24,994 bases of DNA from Albimonas sp036154955 (lineage in GTDB: Bacteria > Pseudomonadota > Alphaproteobacteria > Rhodobacterales > Rhodobacteraceae). The translations under genes were made by a program, and so were the position numbers. The stretch spans positions 1-24,994 of the forward strand of contig JAYZWL010000141.1 of assembly GCA_036154955.1 (NCBI GenBank). The letters are read 5' to 3'. Every line of letters begins with the position of its first letter. The first letter of the stretch is position 1. Below the pieces are notes generated by a model. That model was not told the origin of the DNA. It ran no database searches and was given only the letters and a program-made list of their open reading frames with translations. Of this stretch, positions 1 through 6,910 are shown in pieces.

Positions 1-40
1 CGCCGCCGCGCTTGCGCCGCACGGCGCAAGCGCGGCGGCG
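1..40. repeat. Perfect 19-bp inverted repeat, probable terminator hairpin
   Basis: Bases 1-19 are the exact reverse complement of bases 22-40, with only CA between them. The stem is almost pure G/C. It lies just upstream of the SMP-30 gene and probably ends transcription of a gene outside the window. There is no clear T-tract on either side, so it could equally be a palindromic repeat. The window edge cuts it, so the palindrome may be longer. Confidence 0.6.
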
Positions 41-89
41 GGGCGGGGCGCCACGACGGGCGCGGACGGAACCGGAGCGGGAGGCGGAG

Positions 90-956
90 ATGGTCGAGGC
101 GGAAGCGCCGCAGGACATGCGGATCGAGGCGGAGGGCTGCGCCTTCGTGGAAGGGCCGGTGGTTCTGCCCGACGGATCGGTCGCCTTCGTGGACCTCGTG
201 GACGCCTGCGTGCGGGTGACGAAGGACGGCGAGACCCGGGTGCTGGCGACGCTGCCCGGCGCGCCCAACGGCATGCGGCTGGGCCCCGACGGCGCGCTGT
301 GGATCGCCAACAACGGCGGGCTGGGGCTGAAGGCCAGGGGCGCCCTCCACCTCGCCGATCCGCAGATCCCCGGCTGCATCATGCGGCTTTCGCTGGACGG
401 GACATGGGAGACGGTGGTCGACAGGCTCCCCGCCCCCGACCGCAACCGGCCCAACGATCTGGTGTTCAGCCCCGAGGGCTGCGTGGTGTTCACCAACCCC
501 CGCAACTGGGAGGCGGTGGGCCGCGACGACGCCGCCTATGCCGGCGGGCAGCTGGTGCTGGCGAAGCCGGACGGAACCACCGTCCTCCTGGCGGAGCCTG
601 ACTTTCCCAACGGGCTCGCCTTCCATCCCGACGGCTCGCTGCTGGTCGGGCTGACCACCGGGCACCGTGTGGTGCGCTACGCCTGGAAGGGCGGCGCCCC
701 GCTGGGCGCGCCGGAGCCGTTCTGCCAGCTTCACGACATGTTCCATTCCGACGGCATGGTCGTGTCGGGGGAGCGGGTCTACGTCGCGGGCTCGGTCTGC
801 AACGAGATCGCGGTGCTGGACCTTTCGGGAACCTGTCTGCGGCTGATCGACTTCGGCCGCGGCTCGGGCCCCACCAACCTGTGCGTGCGGGGGGACCGGC
901 TGTGGGTCACGCTGGGCAAGGCGGGGCGGGTGGTCTCGATCCCGGCGCCGGTCTGA
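90..956 (+). CDS. SMP-30/gluconolactonase/LRE-family protein
   Basis: This is a cytosolic six-bladed beta-propeller hydrolase of the SMP-30/gluconolactonase/LRE-like family, 288 residues and typical in length. Family enzymes open sugar lactones or related esters using one divalent metal. The expected metal ligands are visible: Glu21 in EGP, Asn122 in RPND, Asn174 in FPNG and Asp221 in HSDG. I chose the ATG at 90 because a purine-rich GGGAGGCGGAG precedes it; the reading frame stays open upstream to base 12, but that part is Arg-rich and runs into the palindrome at 1-40. An ATG at 117 is also possible. The gene converges on the tetR-like gene. A weak inverted repeat (963-969 with 993-999) sits in the 54-bp gap. 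The substrate cannot be read from the sequence, and no sugar-pathway neighbour helps. Confidence 0.88.
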   Translation: MVEAEAPQDMRIEAEGCAFVEGPVVLPDGSVAFVDLVDACVRVTKDGETRVLATLPGAPNGMRLGPDGALWIANNGGLGLKARGALHLADPQIPGCIMRLSLDGTWETVVDRLPAPDRNRPNDLVFSPEGCVVFTNPRNWEAVGRDDAAYAGGQLVLAKPDGTTVLLAEPDFPNGLAFHPDGSLLVGLTTGHRVVRYAWKGGAPLGAPEPFCQLHDMFHSDGMVVSGERVYVAGSVCNEIAVLDLSGTCLRLIDFGRGSGPTNLCVRGDRLWVTLGKAGRVVSIPAPV

Positions 957-1010
957 GGGCGCCGTCCGCGACGGGGATGCGCAGGGGCGAAGGCGGACGC
1001 TGACGCTGGG

Positions 1011-1769
1011 TCAGATGCTCGGCCCGAAGGCGGCGACGAGGAAGTCGACCAGCTCCTCGCGCATCCGCCCCGGCGCCGGAACCGGCTCCGGTCGCTCCGC
1101 CAGCCGGGCGACGCGGCGCGGCAAGCCCGGCTCGACCGTCGAAAGCAGGACGTTGGCCACCATGAAATTGAACCGCCAGCGCAGGGTCTGGGGCGACAGC
1201 CAGGGCGCGGCGCGGCCCAGGGCGGCGATGTAGAGCCGGTCGAGGTCGTCGAACTCGTCCCGCACCAGCGCCAGCGACCAGGGCGTGGGCTGGCGCTGGC
1301 GGCCGATCAGCAGCAGCGCCAGCATCGGCCCGGTGTCGCCGTTGAAGAAGGGCGAACAGAAGGCTTCGATCACCGCGCGCAGCGATGCGGGCGGACGACC
1401 GGGCGCGGGCGCCGCGCGCAGGCCGCCTTCCAGCCGCGACAGCGCGTCGAGCTGGATGCGGACCGAGCGTCGGGCGACCGCGCGCAACACCTCGTGCGTC
1501 AGATCCTCGGGGCCGGCGAAATGCCAGCCGATCTCGGCCCGGTCGACGCCGGCGCGGGCCGCGATGGCGTCGAGATCGGGGCTGGCGCTTCCCTGCTCCG
1601 CGAAATGGCGCTCGGCGGCGAACAGGATGCGGTCGCGGGGCGCCTCGGGCACGCTGCGCAGCGACGGCCCGCGCGACGCGGCCTGCGGCGGCCGGGCCGG
1701 CGTCGCGTCGCCGGGGGGCGAGGCGGCCTGCCCGCCGCCGGCGGCGGCGCTATCGGTTGGGTGTTCCAT
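1011..1769 (-). CDS. TetR/AcrR-family transcriptional regulator
   Basis: This 252-residue protein has an N-terminal helix-turn-helix of TetR type at about residues 45-95 (motifs RDRILFAAERHFAEQG, LDAIAARAGV and IGWHFAG). A larger all-helical C-terminal ligand domain follows and ends with an RWRFNFMVANVLL segment, as in many fatty-acid or CoA-ester responsive members. The first ~40 residues are Ala/Pro/Gly-rich and look disordered. The ATG at 1769 lacks a good Shine-Dalgarno sequence, so the true start could be further in, or translation may be leaderless. The gene lies 194 bp downstream of the SDR gene on the same strand, so it may regulate that gene or itself. The effector is unknown. Confidence 0.88.
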   Translation of the reverse strand: MEHPTDSAAAGGGQAASPPGDATPARPPQAASRGPSLRSVPEAPRDRILFAAERHFAEQGSASPDLDAIAARAGVDRAEIGWHFAGPEDLTHEVLRAVARRSVRIQLDALSRLEGGLRAAPAPGRPPASLRAVIEAFCSPFFNGDTGPMLALLLIGRQRQPTPWSLALVRDEFDDLDRLYIAALGRAAPWLSPQTLRWRFNFMVANVLLSTVEPGLPRRVARLAERPEPVPAPGRMREELVDFLVAAFGPSI

Positions 1770-1823
1770 ACGGTTACTATGTGTGGAATGCGCCGGTCGT
1801 CAAACGAAACCGTGCGAAGGTCA

Positions 1824-1854
1824 CTTGCTAAGTATACGGAACTTATAAGTATTC
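1824..1854 (-). promoter_or_regulatory. Candidate promoter/operator of the TetR gene
   Basis: An AT-rich island in otherwise GC-saturated DNA. On the minus strand TATACT (1831-1836) is a good -10 candidate, giving a leader of about 55 nt; no convincing -35 is visible. Bases 1841-1850 (ACTTATAAGT) form a perfect 10-bp palindrome just upstream of the -10, well placed for an operator. AAGTAT also occurs as a direct repeat at 1830 and 1847. Autoregulation by the TetR protein is inference. Confidence 0.4.
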
Positions 1855-1855
1855 T

Positions 1856-1910
1856 CGACGCGACGCGACGCGACGCGACGCGACGCGAGGCGAGGCGAGG
1901 CGAGGCGAGG
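1856..1910. repeat. Pentanucleotide tandem repeat, 11 units
   Basis: Six copies of CGACG (1856-1885) run directly into five copies of CGAGG (1886-1910), followed by a decayed AGGCGAGGCG. The tract is in the intergenic region upstream of the TetR promoter candidate and downstream of the SDR stop codon. Perfect short-unit repeats can change copy number by slippage. Confidence 0.9.
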
Positions 1911-1963
1911 CAGGCGAGGCGTCGCCCCCGACCCGGCCGCGCCCCGCGCCGACGCTCCCGGCG

Positions 1964-2752
1964 TCAGCCGGCGGTGAAGCCGCCGTCGACGGGCAGGGCG
2001 GCGCCGGTGATGTAGCTCGCGTCGTCCGAGATCAGGAACAGCGCCGCGGCCGCCACCTCCTCCGGCCGCCCCACCCGGCGCATCGGGGTCACGGCGCCGG
2101 CGGCGGCGCGCACCTCCTCCTCCGGCCGGTTGGGCAGGTCGGGGCGGTTGCCGAACTGCACCATCATCGGGGTCTCGATCGGGCCGGGGCACACGGCGTT
2201 GGAGCGGATGCCGTCGGGCGCGAGCTTCAGCGCCAGCGCCTTGGCGAAGCCGACAACCCCGTGCTTCATCGCCGAATAGACCGGCGAATAGCGCGAGCCC
2301 ACCAGCCCGGCGGTGGAGGCGGTGAACAGGAAGGCCCCGCCGCCCGCGGCGCGCAGATGCGGGATGGCGGCGTCGGTGGTGGCCATGACCGAGCGCAGGT
2401 TGAGGTCGATGGCCAGCGCCAGCAGGCCCTCGTCCACCTGCTCCACCGCGCCGGGGCCGGGATGGCCCAGATGGTTCCACACGAAGTCCAGCCGCCCGAA
2501 CGCCTCCGCCGCCTGGTCGGCGACGCGGCGGGCGGCGGCGAGATCGGAGAGGTCGGCGACCAGCGGCAGCGCCTCGCCCCCCGCCTCGCGGATCGCGGCG
2601 GTCGCCGCTTCCACCGCCGCGGCGTCGTGGTCGCAGACCGCGACCCGCGCGCCCTCGGCCGCGAACATCGTCGCGCCGGCGCGCCCCATGCCGGAGCCGG
2701 CGGCGGTGATCAGCCCGGCCTTGCCGTTCAGACGGTTCCCGTTCGCGGCCAT
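1964..2752 (-). CDS. SDR-family NAD(P)-dependent oxidoreductase
   Basis: A classical short-chain dehydrogenase/reductase of 262 residues, the usual length. The Rossmann nucleotide-binding motif is TAAGSGMG (16-23), with Ala replacing the first Gly of TGxxxGxG. Asp41 at the end of the second strand suggests NAD(H) preference. The catalytic triad is present: Ser146 in TASTAG, Tyr159 and Lys163 in YSAMK. PGPIETPM and the C-terminal GAALPVDGG are standard. The structural NNAG motif is replaced by NHLG at 93-96, followed by HPGP. GGAGGAG at 2761-2767 is a strong Shine-Dalgarno 8 nt before the ATG, so the start is secure. The substrate (alcohol, hydroxy-acyl or sugar) cannot be told. A TetR gene follows on the same strand. 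Confidence 0.92.
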   Translation of the reverse strand: MAANGNRLNGKAGLITAAGSGMGRAGATMFAAEGARVAVCDHDAAAVEAATAAIREAGGEALPLVADLSDLAAARRVADQAAEAFGRLDFVWNHLGHPGPGAVEQVDEGLLALAIDLNLRSVMATTDAAIPHLRAAGGGAFLFTASTAGLVGSRYSPVYSAMKHGVVGFAKALALKLAPDGIRSNAVCPGPIETPMMVQFGNRPDLPNRPEEEVRAAAGAVTPMRRVGRPEEVAAAALFLISDDASYITGAALPVDGGFTAG

Positions 2753-2952
2753 GATGTCGTCTCCTCCCGATCTGGCGCGACCCTCGCGCCGGGCGGCCTC
2801 GGACGGGCCGCTTTCCAGGGGTCTTTCTAGCGCGGATCGGCGGGGGCGAGACTTGCGCCGGGGTCGGGCGGGGGCGAGCGACGGTCAGGCTCGGCGCGGG
2901 CGGGCGGCGAGGCGGCCGGGAGGCGGCGGCCGAAGCGGCGCGGTCGGAGAGC

Positions 2953-2981
2953 GCGCCCCGGACCTGATCCGGGGCCTCGCG
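2953..2981 (+). repeat. Palindromic intergenic repeat, copy A
   Basis: A 29-bp unit whose core is a 7-bp stem (CCCCGGA/TCCGGGG) around the loop CCTGA, followed by CCTCGCG. It is an inverted partner of the unit at 3034-3062. The two differ at only two positions, and these two pair with each other in the stem. The type resembles the REP-like GC hairpins common between genes in alphaproteobacteria. Confidence 0.8.
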
Positions 2982-3033
2982 CGGGCGGCTTGCGCGACGC
3001 GGCCCCCCCCGGGCGGGCGCCGGCGGCTCGCGT

Positions 3034-3062
3034 CGCGAGGCCCCGGGTCAGGCCCGGGGCGC
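3034..3062 (-). repeat. Palindromic intergenic repeat, copy B (inverted)
   Basis: The reverse complement of this unit matches copy A (2953-2981) at 27 of 29 positions. Its stem is CCCCGGG/CCCGGGG with the same CCTGA loop. The A-T pair of copy A is a G-C pair here, so the hairpin is preserved by a double change. The two units with their 52-bp spacer form a BIME-like pair. Confidence 0.8.
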
Positions 3063-3124
3063 CGTCCGCATCCCCCCGCCGTTTGCCGCCACGACGCTCC
3101 GGATACGGGGGGCCGGCCGCCGGC

Positions 3125-3727
3125 TCAGCTCTTCTCCCGCTCCGCCTCGAACACGTCGGCCACCCAGTCGAAGCTTTTCCACGGCGGCTCCGGCGGGGTG
3201 TGGCCGGGGGCGGGGACGTAGTCGGAGGTCCGCGCCTCGCCCATCCGCGGGATGTAGCGGGGGCAGTTGGGAAAGATGTGCTCCGCCGTCACCCGCACCA
3301 CCCGCTTCGCGCCATGGTGGCGGGCGGCGGCCTCCGGGCTCTCGTCGATCTCCGCGATCCCGTTGATCCGCATCCGCGCGGCCGAGCCGTCGAACTTCCC
3401 CCCGCCGAAGTCGAGGAACAGAAGCCCCACCCGCGCCGAGCGGCGGATGTTGCCCAGGCTGCGATACATGCGGTTGCCGTCGTAGTCGGGGAACTCCACC
3501 GTCGCCGGCCCGACGATCTTCACGAAGCCCGGCGCGCCCCCCTTGAACGAGCAGTCCACGCTTTCGTCGGAGGCGGTGGCGAGGAAGAAGAACCCGGCCC
3601 CCTCGATCAGCGCCCGGTCGGCGTCGGAGAAGGCGCGGTGCATGCGGTGGGTTTCCAGCCGGTCGGCGACGGCGCGCCCCTCGTAGCGGTCCTGCAGCGC
3701 CCGCATGTCGTCATGATAATAGGCCAT
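3125..3727 (-). CDS. Pyridoxamine 5'-phosphate oxidase-like (split-barrel flavin-binding) protein
   Basis: A 200-residue member of the putative PNPOx-like split beta-barrel group, which binds FMN or a related cofactor. Recognisable segments are FFFLATASDESVDCSFKGG, FPDYDGNRMYRSLGNI and RSARVGLLFLDF, the order usual for this family, with MRINGIAEI after them. The frame stays open far upstream, but the ATG at 3727 is the likely start because GGGAGGA lies 4-5 nt before it; the upstream extension has no conserved features. It is divergent from clpS with 141 bp between starts. The substrate is unknown; vitamin B6 oxidation itself is not implied, since many family members act on other substrates. 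Confidence 0.85.
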   Translation of the reverse strand: MAYYHDDMRALQDRYEGRAVADRLETHRMHRAFSDADRALIEGAGFFFLATASDESVDCSFKGGAPGFVKIVGPATVEFPDYDGNRMYRSLGNIRRSARVGLLFLDFGGGKFDGSAARMRINGIAEIDESPEAAARHHGAKRVVRVTAEHIFPNCPRYIPRMGEARTSDYVPAPGHTPPEPPWKSFDWVADVFEAEREKS

Positions 3728-3805
3728 GGATCCTCCCTTGCGCCGGTCGCCCTTCGCGGGGCGCGCCTGCGGCGGCCGCGCCCCATGGACGGGCGCGCCG
3801 GGGCA

Positions 3806-3820
3806 TGAGAGCCTATATGC
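3806..3820. promoter_or_regulatory. AT-rich island between divergent starts, possible promoter
   Basis: GAGAGCCTATATGCG contains TATATG, the only AT-rich stretch in the 141-bp divergent region. It could be a -10 for clpS on the plus strand. No good -35 is seen at 16-18 bp. Confidence 0.25.
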
Positions 3821-3868
3821 GGCCGGTTCGCCAGCCCCGGCCCCGCCCTGACCTGCGGAGCGTTCCTC

Positions 3869-4240
3869 ATGCGCAGCCTCCCGATCGCCCTCCCGCCCCA
3901 TGCCGGCCCGCTCCGCGCCGCCGGGCCGGACGCGCCCGTCACCGACGCCCCCGTGTTGAAGCCGGGGACCGAGATCAGGGCGGAGCGGCCGCGGATGTGG
4001 AAGGTGATCCTGCTCAACGACGACTTCACCCCGCGGGAATTCGTGGCCGCGGTGCTGCGCGCGGTGTTCCGGCTGAGCGAGGATCAGGCGTATCGGGTGA
4101 TGATCACCGCCCACCGGCGCGGGGTCTGCGTGGTGGCGGTGTTCACCCGCGACGTGGCCGAGACCAAGGCCCAGGCCGCGACCGAGGCGGGAAAATCCGC
4201 CGGCTACCCGCTGCGCTTCGTGACCGAGCCGGAGGAGTAG
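3869..4240 (+). CDS. clpS: ClpS-family Clp protease adaptor (ClpS2-like)
   Basis: ClpS delivers proteins with destabilising N-terminal residues to the ClpAP protease in the cytosol. The 123-residue protein has a disordered N-terminal tail of about 40 residues and the ClpS core from MWKVILLNDDFTPREFV to PLRFVTEPEE. The N-degron pocket residues Asn50, Asp51 and Asp52 and the histidine in MITAHRRG (His82) match Asn34, Asp35, Asp36 and His66 of E. coli. The gatekeeper equivalent to Met40 is Arg56. The LNDDFTPREFV and FVTEPEE sequences resemble the second ClpS paralogue (ClpS2) known from Agrobacterium. GGAG at 3857-3860 supports the ATG start. clpA is not adjacent, so this is probably a stand-alone paralogue with a second clpS elsewhere. 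Confidence 0.93.
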   Translation: MRSLPIALPPHAGPLRAAGPDAPVTDAPVLKPGTEIRAERPRMWKVILLNDDFTPREFVAAVLRAVFRLSEDQAYRVMITAHRRGVCVVAVFTRDVAETKAQAATEAGKSAGYPLRFVTEPEE

Positions 4241-4352
4241 CGGGCGGGAGAGGGAGCGGGCGTCCGGCCGCGGCGCGCGACCGGGTCGGCGCGCGGCGTT
4301 CGCGCGGGCGCGGATCCGGCCTGTTCGCGGGCGCCGCGGAATTCTTTCGCAC

Positions 4353-4375
4353 CTGCGATAGAAATTGCATCGCAG
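4353..4375. promoter_or_regulatory. Candidate operator upstream of the flavohemoglobin gene
   Basis: CTGCGAT (4353-4359) and ATCGCAG (4369-4375) are an exact inverted repeat around a 9-bp AT-rich centre, in the only AT-rich part of the clpS-hmp gap. TTGCAT (4365-4370) could be a -35, although no good -10 follows. Flavohemoglobin genes are often controlled by NO sensors such as NsrR or Crp/Fnr-type regulators. The site is placed where such an operator would be, but its sequence does not clearly match either consensus. Confidence 0.35.
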
Positions 4376-4462
4376 AACGGTTCCGAAGTGTTACTTTTGC
4401 GGACGCCGTTCCCGAGTCGTCATCCCGGCCCGTCGCGCCCCCCTCCCCCCAGGGAGCTCGCC

Positions 4463-5728
4463 ATGTCGTCCGACCTGCCTCCCGGCGCCGCGGAGACCCT
4501 GCGCGCCACCGCTCCGCTGATCCAGGCCCGCGGCCTCGACGTGGCGCGCGAGACCTATCGACGTCTGCTGCGCGATCCGGAGGCGCGGGCGCTGTTCGAC
4601 CCCTCCCACCTGCGCGGGGCGAAGCCGGCCCAGCCCTCGGCGCTGGCGCTGGCCCTGCAGGCGCTGGCGGAGGAGGCGCGGGATCCCGACCGCCTGCGGC
4701 GTTCGGCGCAGCGGATCGCGGAGCGGCATGCCGGCCACATGGTGCGGCCCGAGCATTACCCGCAGGTCGCCGCCGCCCTGATGCGGGCGCTGGAGCGGGT
4801 CTTCGCCGAGGCGCCCGACGGCGCGGTCCCTCCCGGCGCGCTGGCGGCGTGGTCCGCCGCCTACTGGCATTTCGCCGACGCCCTGATGGCGCGGGAGGCC
4901 GAGATCGGCGCCCGCCATGCGACGGAGGCGGGCGGCTGGGCCGGCTGGCGGCCGTTCCGGATCGCCCGGATCCGGGACGAGAGCCTGACCATCCGGTCGC
5001 TGGTGCTGGAGCCGGCGGACGGTCGCCCCGTCGCCCGCCACCGGCCGGGCCAGCATCTCAACCTGCTGTTCGATCTCGGCTCCGGCGGGGCGCGGGAGGT
5101 CGGGGGCGCGGGGGACGGGCGCGTCGGGCCTCTGGCGCGGCGCAGCTACTCGATCTCCAGCGCCCCCGACGGGCGGAGCTATCGCATCACCCTGCGCCGG
5201 CAGGCGGGGGGCGCGGTCTCGGGCTGGGCGCATGAGCGGGCGCGGATCGGGGATGTGGTGCGCGCGACGCCGCCGGCGGGGGCGTTCCACCTGGACGAGG
5301 GGGGGCGGGCGCCGGCGGTGCTGCTGTCCGGGGGCGTGGGGCTGACGCCGATGGTGGCGATGCTGGAATTCATCGCCACCGCCGCGCCGGAGCGGCGCGC
5401 CCAGTTCGTCCACGGGGCCGAGAACGGCGCGACCCACGCGATGGGGCCGCATGTGCGGGCGCTGTGCCGGGCGATGGGGGCGCGCTGCGACGTGTTCTAT
5501 CGCGCCCCGGGGCCCGGCGACGTGGCGGGCATCGACTACGACCATCGCGGGCTGATCGGGCCGGACTGGCTCAAGGTCCACACCCCGCTCGGCGAGGCTC
5601 GCTATTTCCTGTGCGGCCCCCGCCCGTTCCTGCGCGCCATGCTGCGCGGGCTGCTGGCGCTGGGGGTGGAGCGGGAGCGGATCGCCTACGAGCTGTTCGG
5701 TCCGGCGGACGAGGCCCTGCCGATCTGA
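4463..5728 (+). CDS. hmp: Flavohemoglobin (nitric oxide dioxygenase)
   Basis: This cytosolic enzyme oxidises NO to nitrate with O2 and NAD(P)H. At 421 residues it has the normal three-domain layout. The globin domain (about 1-150) has TyrB10 (Tyr32), GlnE7 (Gln57), the proximal haem histidine His89 in ERHAGHMVRPEHY, and the Tyr99/Glu145 pair. The FAD domain follows from WRPFRIARI with the RRSYSISSAP flavin motif. The NAD domain has GGVGLTPMVAML, YFLCGP and YELFGP at the end. A Gly/Arg-rich insert of roughly 15 residues (about 205-222) precedes the flavin motif. AGGGAG at 4451-4456, 6 nt before the ATG, fixes the start. An inverted repeat at 4353-4375 may be the NO-responsive operator. The gene is convergent with the DUF2927 gene. 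Confidence 0.95.
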   Translation: MSSDLPPGAAETLRATAPLIQARGLDVARETYRRLLRDPEARALFDPSHLRGAKPAQPSALALALQALAEEARDPDRLRRSAQRIAERHAGHMVRPEHYPQVAAALMRALERVFAEAPDGAVPPGALAAWSAAYWHFADALMAREAEIGARHATEAGGWAGWRPFRIARIRDESLTIRSLVLEPADGRPVARHRPGQHLNLLFDLGSGGAREVGGAGDGRVGPLARRSYSISSAPDGRSYRITLRRQAGGAVSGWAHERARIGDVVRATPPAGAFHLDEGGRAPAVLLSGGVGLTPMVAMLEFIATAAPERRAQFVHGAENGATHAMGPHVRALCRAMGARCDVFYRAPGPGDVAGIDYDHRGLIGPDWLKVHTPLGEARYFLCGPRPFLRAMLRGLLALGVERERIAYELFGPADEALPI

Positions 5729-5737
5729 CCCCGATCC

Positions 5738-5760
5738 CGGCGGGTCCGCCAGGCCCGCCG
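5738..5760. terminator. Hairpin between convergent genes, possible bidirectional terminator
   Basis: CGGCGGG (5738-5744) pairs with CCCGCCG (5754-5760) around a 9-nt loop, in the 42-bp gap between the flavohemoglobin stop and the DUF2927 stop. There is no T-run, so intrinsic termination would be weak. Confidence 0.4.
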
Positions 5761-5770
5761 TCCCCGGCGC

Positions 5771-6799
5771 TCAGTCCGCCCTGACCGGCGGCGGCGGCGG
5801 GGTTCCGGCCGAGGGCGCCAGCGTCGCGCCGGCGGGGCCGGGGGCTGGTCCGGGGGCGGGGCGGGGGCCGGGCCCGATCTCGGCCACGATGCGGCGCACG
5901 ATGGGCATGCCCTTCTCCGCGCTCATCCCCGCCTTCAGCCGCGGGTCGTAGAGGATGCGCAGCAGGTATTCGTCATGCCGGGTCAGCAGCGCGAATTCCT
6001 GGTCGTCGTTGAAGATCGAGGGCCGGGCGCGCGGATCGTCGTTCAGCAGGCCCAGCGTCTGGGTCAGCTCCTCGTGGATGCAGCTCAGCCGCAGCACGCC
6101 GCGCAGCTCGTCCTTGATGGCGATCGTGGCCTGGTTCTTCCAGCGTCCGTTGATCTTGGACCGCCCCACCTGGCCCACGCAGGGGAACACGTCGTTGCGC
6201 GCCCATTCCTGGATCAGCCCGATGCGCCCCTCGCCGCCGTTGCGCAGCATCTGGGCGACGAACTGGTCGCGGACCCGGGCGCTGGCGATCAGGATGAAGA
6301 TGTCGGGTTCGGCGTTGACCTCCCGGAACTCCAGCCCGGTGATGCGCGAGATGCGGCCGGTCAGCTCCCGGTAGGCGTCGAGGTCGGCGTCCTTGACCCC
6401 GTCGCCGGTCACCTTCCAGCGGATCGGGCCGCGCCACTTGACCAGCTCCACCTCGGTGGGGCGGGAGACGAGGGAGGTCGCGCTCTCGAACTCCATGTGG
6501 AAAGCGATGGCCTCGAAATCGCGGATCAGGTCCTCGTCGCCGAAGGGCGCGTCGGGCGGGTCGATCTCGGTGCGCATCAGGCCGGCGGCCTGGTAGTTGG
6601 CCAGCGTCCGGGCGTAGCGGGCGTCGATGCCGTCGGCGCAGCCGGCCAGCAGCGCCAGCGCCGCGCCCAGCGCGGTCGAAGCGAGCCGGCGGGCGCGTCG
6701 GCCTGGACCGCGGGCGGGGCCGGTCGGGGCGCGGGACGCGGGAGGGGCGAGGCTGGCGCGGGCGAAGCGCAGGCCGGGCAGGGCGGGAACTCGGGGCAT
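5771..6799 (-). CDS. DUF2927-domain lipoprotein
   Basis: A 342-residue predicted lipoprotein. The N-terminus is a long basic stretch followed by a hydrophobic segment and the lipobox LLAGC (Cys54), so the mature protein would be anchored in the envelope. The DUF2927 core is clear: VKWRGPIRWKVTGD, then a SCIHEELTQTLGLLNDDP segment and PSIFNDDQEFALLTRHDE, LLRILYDPRLKAGM. The CxHEEL pattern resembles a zinc-dependent peptidase helix, but no protease activity is established for this family. The tail is Pro/Gly/Ala-rich. The start is uncertain: the ATG at 6799 has only a weak ribosome-binding site and gives an unusually long pre-lipobox region. It is divergent from the chaN-like gene with 111 bp between starts. 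Its function is unknown. Confidence 0.88.
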   Translation of the reverse strand: MPRVPALPGLRFARASLAPPASRAPTGPARGPGRRARRLASTALGAALALLAGCADGIDARYARTLANYQAAGLMRTEIDPPDAPFGDEDLIRDFEAIAFHMEFESATSLVSRPTEVELVKWRGPIRWKVTGDGVKDADLDAYRELTGRISRITGLEFREVNAEPDIFILIASARVRDQFVAQMLRNGGEGRIGLIQEWARNDVFPCVGQVGRSKINGRWKNQATIAIKDELRGVLRLSCIHEELTQTLGLLNDDPRARPSIFNDDQEFALLTRHDEYLLRILYDPRLKAGMSAEKGMPIVRRIVAEIGPGPRPAPGPAPGPAGATLAPSAGTPPPPPVRAD

Positions 6800-6910
6800 C
6801 TGCGCTCGATTCTGCGAAGGCTCGGAGTTGCGGAGGATACCCAACCCCTTCGCGCCGCGCCATATTCGCGGATGCGGCGCCACGGCGCGGAAGCGAAGGA
6901 GATCAAGCGG

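Larger units (their letters stand above)
2753..3124. other. Gene-free interval with two inverted palindromic repeats
   Basis: This interval lies between the SDR start and the stop codon of the split-barrel protein. Open frames here are GC-driven and show no family features. It holds the SDR ribosome-binding site and the paired repeats listed separately. No promoter could be assigned with confidence. Confidence 0.7.

Noticed and set aside
3728..4114. N-terminal extension of the split-barrel protein (frame open to 4114)
   Set aside because: A strong ribosome-binding site precedes the ATG at 3727, the extension has no conserved residues and it overlaps clpS on the other strand.
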